DNA of 64,000 nt from JAMXLO01 sp963812505 (GCA_963812505.1 CAWEVM010000003.1:62001-126000), one strand, 5' to 3'. Positions 1-8,127 are shown, counted from the stretch's first letter. Made by a program: numbers and translations. Notes: a model not told the origin generated them from the letters alone.

Positions 1-633
1 GAGCGCAGGCACCTCCGGCGGAACAGCCCGATACAGTGACATACGCGTCCGCGGCATGAGTTCGTCGATCACCAGCTCGGTCTCGCGGGCGATGCGATCG
101 ATGATGTGATTGACGCTGACCGATTGAGAGATGTGATTGATGAAGAAGATCAGCCAGCCGACGCACAGCAGCGCCAGCAGCATTGCGCCGAGCAGCGTGG
201 CAACGGGTGCGAACGGGTATGGCTGCGAGCGCGCGGCGGGCAACGCCGCGATGCAGTAGGTGAACGTCCCGAGGAACACGCCCAGCGTCCATTGCGTCGT
301 GCGGTCACGGACGAAGTTGACCAGGATGCGCGGCGAGAACTGGGTGGAGGCGAGCGTCAGCGTCATCAGCAGGATGGCGAAAACGATGGACACCACGGTC
401 ATGATCGATCCGGCGATGGCGCCGAAGATCATTTGCGCCATCTGGGCATCCTGGTGCGAAGGGAACAACGTCTCCGGCAGCCAGGCCGCGATGGATGGCA
501 CCGCCTCCTCCATCGAGGACAACACGGCGCCGGCCGCACCCAGCAGCAATGCGATGACCAGCGGGCGCACCAGGAAGCCGCCGCGCAGCGCATACATCAA
601 CGAACGGAACATGAGGGGCAGCGAGCGGTGCAT
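1..633 (-). CDS. DUF2254 family integral membrane protein (3' end off window)
   Basis: Reading leftward from an ATG at 633 the frame stays open to the window edge, giving 211 residues without a stop. Hydrophobic segments lie near residues 23-40, 68-92, 113-130 and 141-165. The stretch LASTQFSPRILVNFVRD (about residues 95-110) followed by a membrane span is characteristic of DUF2254, a family of predicted membrane proteins of unknown function, usually around 400 residues. The missing C-terminal half would be the soluble part. It is divergent from hisI, with about 180 bp between the starts. Family assignment is from sequence pattern; the biological role is unknown. Confidence 0.8.
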   Translation of the reverse strand, partial: MHRSLPLMFRSLMYALRGGFLVRPLVIALLLGAAGAVLSSMEEAVPSIAAWLPETLFPSHQDAQMAQMIFGAIAGSIMTVVSIVFAILLMTLTLASTQFSPRILVNFVRDRTTQWTLGVFLGTFTYCIAALPAARSQPYPFAPVATLLGAMLLALLCVGWLIFFINHISQSVSVNHIIDRIARETELVIDELMPRTRMSLYRAVPPEVPAL

Positions 634-705
634 GCGGGATCGTCCGGACAATTATGCCAGTGCGCAATGGAAACCGGGCCTCGGGCCCCACCTGACGGAT
701 GGATT

Positions 706-724
706 GCAAAGGCTCCGCCTTTGC
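706..724. repeat. Small perfect hairpin in the DUF2254/hisI intergenic region
   Basis: An 8-bp perfect stem with a 3-nt loop (arms 706-713 and 717-724) sits between two divergent genes, followed by a GC-rich stretch to about 775. With no T-tract and no convergent gene end it is unlikely to be a simple terminator. It could be a dispersed palindromic unit or lie in the hisI leader. Confidence 0.4.
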
Positions 725-811
725 TGGGGTCCGGGGGCCAAGCCCTCTGGCGGGTTGCAGAGCGGCGCCCTGATCTTTCCCAACGCGCTGCTCCGCTCCA
801 AGATGACAGCC

Positions 812-1219
812 ATGAGCGAACAAGACATCGTGGCCGCCATCCGCTTCGACGCCGCGGGGTTGGTCCCCGCCATAGCGCAGCAGCATGACACAGGCGAGAT
901 ACTGATGCTGGCCTGGATGAACCGTGACTCTGTGGTGGAGACGATCGCCACCAATCGCGTCTGTTACTTCAGCCGCAGCCGCAACGCGCTATGGCGCAAA
1001 GGCGAGACCTCCGGTCAGGTGCAGCACCTCAAGGAACTGCGCATCGACTGTGACGGCGACACGCTGCTGCTGCTGGTCGATCAGGCGGGCGTCGCCTGCC
1101 ATACCGGCCGGCGCAGTTGCTTCTTCCGTGCAGCGCGGAATGGCGAGCTGATAGAGATCGCAACGCCATTGGTATCACCGGAGACCTTGTACGGCGGCCA
1201 CGGCACCGTGAAGCGGTGA
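812..1219 (+). CDS. hisI: Phosphoribosyl-AMP cyclohydrolase (histidine biosynthesis)
   Basis: A 135-residue protein of the usual length for monofunctional HisI, which opens the purine ring of phosphoribosyl-AMP in the third step of histidine synthesis. Visible motifs are IRFDAAGLVPAIAQ near the N-terminus, the metal site DCDGD and the cysteine pair within CHTGRRSC that with an upstream Cys forms the zinc site. An in-frame ATG at 803 would add three residues; 812 is chosen because the family normally begins just before the IRFD segment, and neither start has a strong ribosome site. No other his gene is adjacent, so it is probably a stand-alone copy. Confidence 0.92.
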   Translation: MSEQDIVAAIRFDAAGLVPAIAQQHDTGEILMLAWMNRDSVVETIATNRVCYFSRSRNALWRKGETSGQVQHLKELRIDCDGDTLLLLVDQAGVACHTGRRSCFFRAARNGELIEIATPLVSPETLYGGHGTVKR

Positions 1220-1279
1220 CCCCAGTCCTTGTCGGTATCCTCGCGGATTGAACCGGAGATGCCGCGCGTTTCGGTAGGG

Positions 1280-1750
1280 CTACGTGCGTGAGTGCGCACC
1301 CGACCACCGCGCCGCGGCCGCGTCGTCCGTTGCACGCGCCTCGACCCAGTTTACCCCACCGTCCGCGAACTCCTCCTTCTTCCAGAAGGGTGCTCTTGTC
1401 TTCAGCCAGTCGATCAGGAACGCGGTGGCATCAAGCGCCGGCTGGCGGTGCGCTGCGGCAGCCAGCACCAGCACGATGTTCTCGCCTGCGGTCAGCCGGC
1501 CAACGCGGTGGATCACCGTGCAGCCAAGCAGGTTCCACCGCCGTTCGGCTTCCTCCGTGATGGCTGTGATGGCCCGCAAGGTCATTGCCGGATAATGCTC
1601 CAGCGTCATCGCCGCGACACGATCCTGCGCATTGCTGCGCACTGTGCCGACGAAGCAGCCAATGCCACCGATATCGCTGCGTCCGCCAGTCAGCGCGCCG
1701 AATTCCGCGCCGATGTCGAAATCCGCAGTCTGCACGCTGATCCGTGCCAT
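1280..1750 (-). CDS. moaE: Molybdopterin synthase catalytic subunit MoaE
   Basis: 156 residues. MoaE is the large subunit of molybdopterin synthase, which adds the dithiolene sulfurs to cyclic pyranopterin monophosphate in molybdenum cofactor synthesis. The sequence shows GCFVGTVR, LEHYPAM, HRVGRL and the lysine-bearing segment FWKKEEF near residues 122-128, all typical of the family. It begins 4 bp after the stop of moaD, its partner, so the two are certainly co-transcribed. mobB lies upstream in the same direction, making this a molybdenum cofactor block. Confidence 0.95.
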   Translation of the reverse strand: MARISVQTADFDIGAEFGALTGGRSDIGGIGCFVGTVRSNAQDRVAAMTLEHYPAMTLRAITAITEEAERRWNLLGCTVIHRVGRLTAGENIVLVLAAAAHRQPALDATAFLIDWLKTRAPFWKKEEFADGGVNWVEARATDDAAAARWSGAHSRT

Positions 1751-1754
1751 GCCG

Positions 1755-2027
1755 TCAGCCTCCGGTCACCGGTGGAAAGAAAGCCACCTCGTCGCCGGGG
1801 CCGACCCGCGCCGTGGGCTCGGCAAAATCCTGGTTCACCGCGCAGCGCACCGTGCGGCGGTTGGCGAAGGCGCTCGCGTGGCCAGGGCTGCGCTCGGCGA
1901 GCCATGCGATCAGATCGCCGACGGTACGCACGTCGGCAGGCGGCGTTACGTTCTCCTCCGAGGTGCCGGTCCGCTCGCGCAGCCAGGCGAAATACAGAAT
2001 GGTCAGCGGGGCGTCGATGTCGGCCAT
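1755..2027 (-). CDS. moaD: Molybdopterin synthase sulfur carrier subunit MoaD
   Basis: 90-residue ubiquitin-like sulfur carrier. The C-terminus ends in the required di-glycine (PVTGG), which is thiocarboxylated and inserts into the MoaE active site. The ILYFAWLRERTG opening is typical of the family. It sits between a lipoprotein gene (stop at 2034) and moaE, with only 4-6 bp gaps, so all three read as one transcription unit. Confidence 0.95.
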   Translation of the reverse strand: MADIDAPLTILYFAWLRERTGTSEENVTPPADVRTVGDLIAWLAERSPGHASAFANRRTVRCAVNQDFAEPTARVGPGDEVAFFPPVTGG

Positions 2028-2033
2028 GGCAAC

Positions 2034-2639
2034 TCAGCGTGGTGAGGGGACAGTCTCGATCTTGCCGTCCGAATGTATGATCGTGCTGGTGCCATTGCCA
2101 TTGGGCACGACGATTGCTGAACCGCCACCCGGCGTCTGGATAGTCTGATAGCCGCTGGTGCCCCCCGAGGTGACTGCCGGGCCCTGTTGCGTTGGCGTGA
2201 CCTGCCCGGCCGGATTGGGAGCGGGCGGCGCCAGATTGACCGGCGGCGGGGCGGTCGGGGCCGGTAGCCTGGCGACACCCGGCTGGTTCGACCTTGGCGG
2301 CGTCGAACTGCCAGGCGAGGGCAGCGGCGGCAGGTTCGGTGGCGGTGCCGCCTGAAACTGCGGCGAGCCAGGCACCGGCCGCTCAGGACCGCTCTGCTCG
2401 CCCTGTTGTTCGAGCTCCTGCAGCGTCGGTTCCGGCGGCAGCGGTCCCGGCCAGATGTCACCAGGTTCCGGTGTGAGCACCGGCGTCTCCACCCGCGCGC
2501 CCATTACACGCCGTATGTTCTCGCTGTCGCCGGCGGGAAAATGCGGGTTCGAGCCGGACGAGAACGGTGGGTCCGACCAGGTGCTGTAACCGCAGCCGGC
2601 CAGCGCCAGGCACAGGCAGGGAAGGGCGATGTGCCGCAT
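2034..2639 (-). CDS. Proline-rich lipoprotein of unknown function
   Basis: 201 residues starting at the ATG at 2639, chosen because it gives a short signal peptide ending in a lipobox (LALAGC, Cys at about residue 16). A longer reading to 2873 has no signal peptide and is rejected. After the lipobox the protein is dominated by a low-complexity proline/glutamine/alanine region (residues about 60-165) that would span or extend through the periplasm, then a short C-terminal domain with GNGTSTIIHSDGKIETV, a beta-hairpin-like segment. It lies between mobB and moaD, but nothing links it functionally to molybdopterin. Confidence 0.75.
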   Translation of the reverse strand: MRHIALPCLCLALAGCGYSTWSDPPFSSGSNPHFPAGDSENIRRVMGARVETPVLTPEPGDIWPGPLPPEPTLQELEQQGEQSGPERPVPGSPQFQAAPPPNLPPLPSPGSSTPPRSNQPGVARLPAPTAPPPVNLAPPAPNPAGQVTPTQQGPAVTSGGTSGYQTIQTPGGGSAIVVPNGNGTSTIIHSDGKIETVPSPR

Positions 2640-2859
2640 GAACCAAGGCTCCCACCGGAACGAATCGACGGGCCGGACGGGCCAGCCGCTACGGAATGTG
2701 CCCCGGTCGTGCGCTGCGCTCAAGAACTTCGTGAGGGTCGTACCCAGCCTGGCTGCCCGCGATGATCGATACCGAGGGCCATGTTGACGACGATCTGGTA
2801 GGGCCGGAGTGTGTATTACACGTCGTGGTTGCGGCAACCCGCACATAGCAGGCACCGGC

Positions 2860-3339
2860 TCACGACCCGACAATCCAGGCGACGATCGCGGCAGGATCGT
2901 TCAGCGGGAGAACAAAGCGGTCGGCGCTGACAGGCGCATCGGCGGCAATCGCCACAATGTCGGGCTGATCGGGCCAGATCGGCGGCTTGCCCAACGCGGC
3001 GCGGTAAACCTCGAGCTTGGGGAACCTGTGGGTCTTGTAGCCCTCCACCAGCACCAGATCGACCGGCTGCATCCGCGCCAGCAGTTCAGGCAGCTCCGGC
3101 TCTCGCCCCACCACTTCGTGCAGCAGTGCCCAGCGCGTGCCGGCCGCAACCAGCACCTCGTGCGCGCCGGCCTCGCGGTGGCGGTAGGTGTCCTTGCCGG
3201 GCCGGTCCATGTCGAAGCCGTGATGCGTGTGCTTCACGGTGGACACGGTCAGCCCCTGCACCCGGAGCAGCGGGATCAGCTTGGTCAGCAGCGTGGTCTT
3301 GCCGCTGCCGGACCAGCCGACAATGCCGAGAACGCGCAC
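2860..3339 (-). CDS. mobB: Molybdopterin-guanine dinucleotide biosynthesis protein MobB
   Basis: 159 residues from a GTG at 3339. MobB is a GTP-binding accessory protein in conversion of molybdopterin to the guanine dinucleotide form. The P-loop GWSGSGKTTLL is at residues 8-18, followed by VKHTHHGFDMDRPGKDTYR and the LVLVEGYK segment, all diagnostic. The start is placed at GTG 3339 because the P-loop must be near the N-terminus; it is 2 bp beyond the pgsA stop, giving coupled translation. A longer frame to 3450 only reads through the end of pgsA. Confidence 0.92.
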   Translation of the reverse strand: MRVLGIVGWSGSGKTTLLTKLIPLLRVQGLTVSTVKHTHHGFDMDRPGKDTYRHREAGAHEVLVAAGTRWALLHEVVGREPELPELLARMQPVDLVLVEGYKTHRFPKLEVYRAALGKPPIWPDQPDIVAIAADAPVSADRFVLPLNDPAAIVAWIVGS

Positions 3340-3341
3340 GA

Positions 3342-3944
3342 TCAGGGCGTTTGGCGCTTGGTCAGACCGGTAGGCGGACGCGATGCGTGGCGCACCCCCG
3401 CCGTCAGATAGTCCCAGCCCGTCCACAAAGTCAGCGCCGCGGCGACCCACAGCATGGCCTCACCGATTGTGGTGACCGGGATGAACGACAGATGCAGCCA
3501 GTGCGCGGTGGAGTTGCCGGCGAGCAGGGTTCCGAGGGCGCCCATCTGGAACCCGGTCTTCCACTTGGCAAGCGGCGTGACCGGCAGGCCGATGAGGATC
3601 GCGGCAAGATACTCGCGCAATCCGCTGACCAGGATCTCGCGCAACATGATGACGATGGCGGGGTACAGGCCCCAGGTGGACATGCGCCCCTGGCCGACCA
3701 GCATCATGAGCGCGGCGCCGACCAGGAGCTTGTCCGCGATCGGATCGAGCATGCGGCCCAGATCGGATTGCTGTCGCCGCGAGCGGGCGAGGCGGCCGTC
3801 GAAGTAGTCGGTGATGGCAGCGCTGCTGAACAGCACGCACGCGGCGAGGTCAGCCGCCGGCTGGCGCAGCGCCACCAGCGCCACCAGCAGCGGGATCGCC
3901 GCGATCCGCGAGAGCGTCAGCAGATTCGGCAGGTCGGTCAGCAT
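3342..3944 (-). CDS. pgsA: CDP-diacylglycerol--glycerol-3-phosphate 3-phosphatidyltransferase
   Basis: 200-residue polytopic membrane enzyme making phosphatidylglycerophosphate, the committed step to phosphatidylglycerol and cardiolipin. The CDP-alcohol phosphotransferase signature is complete: DG-x2-AR-x8-G-x3-D-x3-D, read as DGRLAR through LGRMLDPIAD (about residues 49-71). Several hydrophobic helices follow. It leads the pgsA-mobB-lipoprotein-moaD-moaE run. uvrC, a common neighbour of pgsA, lies about 4 kb upstream with accessory genes in between. Confidence 0.95.
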   Translation of the reverse strand: MLTDLPNLLTLSRIAAIPLLVALVALRQPAADLAACVLFSSAAITDYFDGRLARSRRQQSDLGRMLDPIADKLLVGAALMMLVGQGRMSTWGLYPAIVIMLREILVSGLREYLAAILIGLPVTPLAKWKTGFQMGALGTLLAGNSTAHWLHLSFIPVTTIGEAMLWVAAALTLWTGWDYLTAGVRHASRPPTGLTKRQTP

Positions 3945-4047
3945 CGCGAATACACCCTAGCCGCTTGGCCGCCGCAGCGGGAGGGGAATTGTGGATACCT
4001 CCGTGATGGTGTCGGGAGGACAGCCCTGCATGCAGCCTGGCGCTGGC

Positions 4048-4557
4048 TCAAGTACGAACGGCCTTCGACTTCCCGAGGATATCGGCCAGCCGAACTGGCC
4101 GGAAATCCTGGCCCTCCACACCAACATCGAACTGTCGCGGCAATGCCTTCAGTCTTCCATGACTGTGGCCGTGGAGATTGACCGATCCCTTCCCCATGTC
4201 TCGCCAAGACCTGAAAGGGTAGTGGCAGAGCACGAGCTTCTTTCCATCGACCTGCAGTTCCGCATACGGTTGAACGCTCCTCCAACCGGTGCAGCCGGTC
4301 ACCACTGCGTCGTCGTTGTTGCCGACGACAAGATGCTTCCTGCCATGCAGCGTCGCCAACAGATGGGCCACACGCTCTGCCGATTGGCGCACAGCGAAGT
4401 CCCCCAGGTGCCAAACCTCATCCTCAGGACTGATCACCGCATTCCACCGATTTATCATTCCCTGGTCCATCTCGGCGACCGACGAGAATGGCCGACGATA
4501 GAAGGTCCGTGCCGCGGAATGGCCGAAGTGGTGATCGCTGGTAAAGTAGACGGTCAT
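4048..4557 (-). CDS. Calcineurin-like metallophosphoesterase
   Basis: 169 residues, a compact single-domain phosphoesterase. All metal-binding blocks are visible: SDHHFGH at residues 7-13, WHLGDFAV, VVGNNDD, LCHYP and the closing LHGHSHG. Members hydrolyse phosphate mono- or diesters, but the substrate cannot be read from sequence. It is in the same direction as pgsA but separated by about 100 bp, and is the first gene of the accessory stretch between pgsA and uvrC. Confidence 0.88.
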   Translation of the reverse strand: MTVYFTSDHHFGHSAARTFYRRPFSSVAEMDQGMINRWNAVISPEDEVWHLGDFAVRQSAERVAHLLATLHGRKHLVVGNNDDAVVTGCTGWRSVQPYAELQVDGKKLVLCHYPFRSWRDMGKGSVNLHGHSHGRLKALPRQFDVGVEGQDFRPVRLADILGKSKAVRT

Positions 4558-5130
4558 TGGTTCACGTCGCAGACTGCCTTTTGGACTGATATTTTATGCC
4601 GTCCGGCACCTTCTGGCTGGCAGCCGAGGTTCACTGCTGCATCAACGTTGGTCGTTGCCGAGGGTGGGTTGTTCCGCCTTTCTTCACGTGTCCGTGTGCC
4701 GGTCATTTATGATCCCGCAACGGAATACCTGCGTTCCGATGGTGAACCGGCTGCAATCAGGGGCGAGGGTTCTTCTTTGGCTTCAGGAACGATACGATGA
4801 GCGAAGACCTCTCGACTGCTGTGAGTGGCGCGCATCATTCCTTCGTTATTTTATCATAGCAAACTGATCGGCTTTGTATTATCTGTAATCTGACTGCCCT
4901 GCTTCCGATTCTGGGCCGCCCCGTGCCGCGCCAGGTCAAGAACCTGCAACAGAAAGCGTCTGCTTTCCCAAGGCCCTCGGTGGGGTAGTTCGAGCACCAA
5001 ACTCGCGCGAACAGGTCGCTACCTGCAGCCGCGTCAAGCGTCTGTCCCGGGCCGAGATCAGCTTGACCGCATCCATTCTTGTGGAGGCTCTGTCGCGCCG
5101 ACATTTGTTTGTCCCTTTGGGAGATTTTCC
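4558..5130. other. 573-bp stretch with no supported gene
   Basis: Short frames exist on both strands but none has a recognisable domain or convincing ribosome site. The part from about 4835 to 4900 is markedly AT-richer than its surroundings (runs such as TTATTTTATCATAG), as expected for promoter sequence or acquired DNA. The last bases before 5131 contain a GGGAG ribosome site for the next gene. Confidence 0.5.
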
Positions 5131-5316
5131 ATGACAGACTACCTTGAATTGAACGTCGAAACCATCGGCACGACCTTCAGAAATCAAGCGTCGGGGCTTC
5201 GTCACCTCGCCGACCAGGTACTCGATGACGACTTTCGCGGCCGCCTGCTCGAAGTTGCTTCGGACTACGATCACCAGGCAAAGAAGCTGGAAAACGAGTT
5301 CGTGTCCCAGTACTAG
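5131..5316 (+). CDS. Small helical protein, unknown function
   Basis: 61 residues preceded by a GGGAGA ribosome site 6-7 nt upstream of the ATG. The sequence is acidic and predicted almost wholly helical, with a pattern (NQASGLRHLADQVLDDDFR then LLEVASDYDHQAKKLE) resembling the many 50-80 residue helical hypothetical proteins of alphaproteobacteria. No catalytic motif. It is followed 6 bp later by an HTH-type gene, so the pair is probably co-transcribed. A frame on the opposite strand covers the same bases but looks like a shadow. Confidence 0.55.
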   Translation: MTDYLELNVETIGTTFRNQASGLRHLADQVLDDDFRGRLLEVASDYDHQAKKLENEFVSQY

Positions 5317-5322
5317 ACGGCG

Positions 5323-5664
5323 ATGAACACGCCAGCGTTTCGTTCGCGCCTTGGCATCCTTGGACTGTCGGTTCGCCGGTTCGCCGCGATGACAGGAGTG
5401 CAGTACGAGACTGCGCGGCACTGGGGCGGCACGCGGAGCGGCAAGCCGCAGGAGTTTCCGCGTTGGGTGCCGCTGATGCTGGAGATGATGGACTCAACAG
5501 TTTCCCAGAGGCCGCCGGATCAGGCAATGCGTCTGGGGTCACATGCGCAGCAATACCGCCGCGATGAACACCAGCGTGTCGTTGCCCGCGTGAGAGCCAA
5601 CGGCTCGCCGCATGGGACATGTTTGCGTCACGCCTCGATGGGCCGCCACTCAGAGAGGAGATGA
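5323..5664 (+). CDS. Probable helix-turn-helix protein
   Basis: 113 residues. Residues 5-55 (RLGILGLSVRRFAAMTGVQYETARHWG) look like a lambda-repressor-type helix-turn-helix, and the following PRWVPLMLEMMD is a phrase common after such domains. The last 55 residues are low-complexity, basic and unlike a fold, so the true protein may be little more than the HTH domain. The 3' end overlaps by 37 bp the end of the convergent histidine phosphatase gene. Probably a small regulator; target unknown. Confidence 0.55.
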   Translation: MNTPAFRSRLGILGLSVRRFAAMTGVQYETARHWGGTRSGKPQEFPRWVPLMLEMMDSTVSQRPPDQAMRLGSHAQQYRRDEHQRVVARVRANGSPHGTCLRHASMGRHSERR

Positions 5665-6206
5665 CGATCGGCCGCATCAAACGAAAAGAAATTGCCGCCA
5701 CCTTCGCCGGGTTGATCTTCGCTCCGACTGATAGCGACGCCTTTGAGGTGGCAGAGAAATAGCGTTCCGACACCGCCATGGGAAACAATGGCGACATCTC
5801 CGTCGGCCACTGACAGCGAGATGGCGCGCTCGACGGCATCTACGATCCTGTGCTGCGCGTCCCTGGCACGCTCCCATCCTCGTACGCTGTCGTCAGGTTG
5901 CGCGAAGAATGCGTCGGCCACAGCCTCGAATTCGCCTTTCGGCAGATAGCCAGTCGCCGAACGGTCGTTCTCGCCCAGGGCCTCGACGACGATCGGCCGC
6001 AGCCCAAGATGATTTGCCACGACAGCAGCCGCATCCATGGCCTTTCTTTCTGCGCTGCAAAACACCGAGCGAACGGCCGCGAGCCACGGTTGCCTCATTG
6101 CCACCTGCATACGGCGACTGCCAACCGGTGAGAGCGGCCAATCAGGCACCGGCACGGCCGCGTCGATACTGACCTCGGGATGGGTGATGAAGTGCACTAT
6201 GGTCAT
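5628..6206 (-). CDS. Histidine phosphatase (phosphoglycerate-mutase-like) family protein
   Basis: 192 residues. The N-terminal active-site segment reads FITHPEV (residues 6-12), where classical members have RHG: the histidine nucleophile is kept (H9) but Arg is Thr and Gly is Pro. The second catalytic histidine is in VSHGGVGTL near residue 142. The CSAERKAMDAA segment matches the usual S/ERAxQTA block. Substrates in this superfamily range from sugar phosphates to nucleotides, so function is undetermined. It is divergent from the MFS gene at 6383, with the large hairpin at 6327 in the shared promoter region. Confidence 0.8.
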   Translation of the reverse strand: MTIVHFITHPEVSIDAAVPVPDWPLSPVGSRRMQVAMRQPWLAAVRSVFCSAERKAMDAAAVVANHLGLRPIVVEALGENDRSATGYLPKGEFEAVADAFFAQPDDSVRGWERARDAQHRIVDAVERAISLSVADGDVAIVSHGGVGTLFLCHLKGVAISRSEDQPGEGGGNFFSFDAADRHLLSEWRPIEA

Positions 6207-6326
6207 GGTGCCTCACGTATCCGACGATCTCTCCGCTGGCCGAGCGACCGCGGCCAGGTCAGCATGGCACGATGCGGCCATGGCGTCTCAGGCGAGCGAA
6301 CCGCGACCGAAGCTGCCGTTGACGCC

Positions 6327-6368
6327 GCGTTTCCTTTGGGTTGGAACGGGCCAACCCAAAGGAAACGC
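6327..6368. repeat. Perfect 18-bp inverted repeat with 6-nt loop
   Basis: Arms 6327-6344 and 6351-6368 are exact reverse complements (arm begins GCGTTTCCTTTGGGTTGG), loop 6345-6350. It lies between the divergent histidine phosphatase and MFS genes and ends 14 nt before the preferred MFS start. There is no T-tract on either side. It could be an operator, an mRNA structure sequestering the MFS ribosome site, or a small palindromic insert. Confidence 0.75.
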
Positions 6369-6382
6369 GCCATTTGACCCAG

Positions 6383-7567
6383 ATGCTGATCGCCGTGGTG
6401 GCGATGTTTCTGCAACAAACCTGCGGCTCGGTTGGCAGAGTGCTGCCTGCGGTGCTCGCTCCGCTGATCATTCTCGAACTGCACGCTGACCCCTCGTGGG
6501 TCGGGGTCTATTTCGGACTGACAGCCATCGCCGCGCTGATCGGTCAACTCGGATCGGGCGGTTTCATCATCCGCCACGGCGCGATTCGAATGAGCCAGAT
6601 CGCACTGCTCTCGACCGGCGGCGGCATGGCCGTCGCGATCATCGGAGGTGCGGCGGGCTTCGTGCTGTCGGCCCTGGTCGGCAACAGTATCGCCGCCGTC
6701 GCCACTCCCGCCAGTTCCCAGTTGCTCGGCAGATGGGCGATCAGGCGATACGCGCCATTCGCATTCTCGATCACGCAGACAGCGATCCCGGCGGGCATTC
6801 TGCTCGGCGGCTGGCTTGGCCCGGCGCTGGCGCAATCTCTGGGCTGGCGCGGCACGATGCTGGTCAGCGCGGGAGCCTGCGCGCTCTTCGCGTTGCTGTT
6901 GCAACCGCTGCATGGGCGGCTCGATACCGAGCCGCTGCCAACTCATGCCATTCACCTGTCAGACTTCGTGACGACGATCACGGGCGTTCTGGCGGTGGGG
7001 GAGTTGCGCGCGCTTTCCTTTGCCTGCTTCGCGTTCAATGGCCTTCAGGCGGTCTTCATCGCCTACTTCGTGACCTTCCTCACGGCGCTTGGCTACGATC
7101 TCGTGGCGGCAGGGGCTTTGTTTTCCACGGTCATCGCCTTGGCAATCCCGTGCCGTATCCTGTGGGGCTGGATCGGCAGCTTCTATGTCGCCCCACGTAT
7201 CGTGATGTCGTGGCTGGCCTTTGGAATGGCGGCAAGTGTCGTGGTGACCGGTGCGTTCACCGCAGCGTGGTCCACGCTCGCGATAGGCATTGTAACCGGC
7301 GTCTTGAGCGCCACCGCGATGTCATGGCACGGCATTCTGCTGTCGGAGTCCGCACGCCTCGCGCCAGTCGGTCGGGCGGGGGCCGTCACCGGAGGCGTGC
7401 TGTCGTTCGGCCAGATGGGCGCGTTTCTATGTCCGTCGGTATTTTCATTGCTGCTACGCGTGACAGGCGGTTATGCGGCCGGCTGGGCGGTCTGCGCCAT
7501 TCCGGCGGTGCTCGTCGGAATAGACCTGTTGCGCAACAGGAAACCGGGGGCGCGGCGGTTGAGATGA
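6383..7567 (+). CDS. MFS transporter
   Basis: 394 residues from ATG 6383, with about twelve hydrophobic segments. The protein shows YFGLTAIAALIGQLGSGG in the first half and the mid-protein loop expected of the major facilitator superfamily. The frame is open from an ATG at 6341, but those 14 extra residues are encoded by the right arm of the hairpin at 6327-6368 and are hydrophilic, so the later start is preferred. Substrate unknown; no sugar, drug or acid signature is evident. Divergent from the histidine phosphatase gene. Confidence 0.85.
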   Translation: MLIAVVAMFLQQTCGSVGRVLPAVLAPLIILELHADPSWVGVYFGLTAIAALIGQLGSGGFIIRHGAIRMSQIALLSTGGGMAVAIIGGAAGFVLSALVGNSIAAVATPASSQLLGRWAIRRYAPFAFSITQTAIPAGILLGGWLGPALAQSLGWRGTMLVSAGACALFALLLQPLHGRLDTEPLPTHAIHLSDFVTTITGVLAVGELRALSFACFAFNGLQAVFIAYFVTFLTALGYDLVAAGALFSTVIALAIPCRILWGWIGSFYVAPRIVMSWLAFGMAASVVVTGAFTAAWSTLAIGIVTGVLSATAMSWHGILLSESARLAPVGRAGAVTGGVLSFGQMGAFLCPSVFSLLLRVTGGYAAGWAVCAIPAVLVGIDLLRNRKPGARRLR

Positions 7568-7725
7568 ACCGGCTAGATCAGTGGCGGCGGCACCGCCTTA
7601 CCCGTAGCCCTACACTTGTTATCCCTATCCACCATATTACCCGCGACAACCATGACAGTGTCGGCGAGCGGAAGGTGCCGCCTCTGCGTGAAGGCTGATC
7701 GTCTCGGTATGGGACAGAACACTTC

Positions 7726-8118
7726 ATGAGCCTCTGCATGCCTGCCCACTCTGGCGTCCGACTTTGCGCGTTTGTTGCTGCGGCGATGACGGTCTGGCCT
7801 CTTTGCTTTGCATTTGCGGACCCGCGCAACCCTGTCGTGGTGATCGTGCCGCAGGTGCGTCTGCCGAGCCAACAACCGCCGGCCTTCCCAAGGCAGCCGG
7901 CGTTACAGTGGTCACCGCCTCCTGCGATGGGCCTTACGCCAGGACCTCGATCTCCTGCGCCTCGCTGCTACGCTGGCACTACTGTTTGCCCGTTGGAACG
8001 GCCTGAGCTGGTAGGTAAAGCCTGCACCTGCAATACAGCGAGCGGCTTGAGGACGGGGCGAGGGCTGATACCACCTGCTAACGATACTGACGGCCGGTCT
8101 GGCCGAACCAATTCGTGA
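7726..8118 (+). CDS. Secreted small protein with a C-terminal cysteine cluster
   Basis: 130 residues. A signal peptide (hydrophobic core about residues 10-30, ending AFA) is followed by a proline-rich linker and a short domain containing CYAGTTVCPLERP and GKACTCNTASG, four cysteines likely to form disulfides in the periplasm or outside the cell. The closing GRGLIPP phrase recurs in small secreted alphaproteobacterial proteins. No enzymatic motif. It converges on uvrC with a 9-bp gap. Confidence 0.65.
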   Translation: MSLCMPAHSGVRLCAFVAAAMTVWPLCFAFADPRNPVVVIVPQVRLPSQQPPAFPRQPALQWSPPPAMGLTPGPRSPAPRCYAGTTVCPLERPELVGKACTCNTASGLRTGRGLIPPANDTDGRSGRTNS

Positions 8119-8127
8119 CCGAGCAAA

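Noticed and set aside
106..888. Long plus-strand frame across the first kilobase
   Set aside because: It is antisense to the DUF2254 membrane protein and is rich in Arg, Gln and His, the usual signature of a shadow frame.
4835..5104. 89-residue minus-strand frame in the AT-richer patch
   Set aside because: No family features and odd codon use; the region is better read as intergenic.
4936..5421. 161-residue minus-strand frame opposite the small helical protein
   Set aside because: No ribosome site or domain. The plus-strand genes at 5131 and 5323 have a better start and composition.
7974..7990. TGGCAC-like sequence resembling a sigma-54 promoter
   Set aside because: GG-to-GC spacing is 11, not 10, and it lies inside a coding gene.
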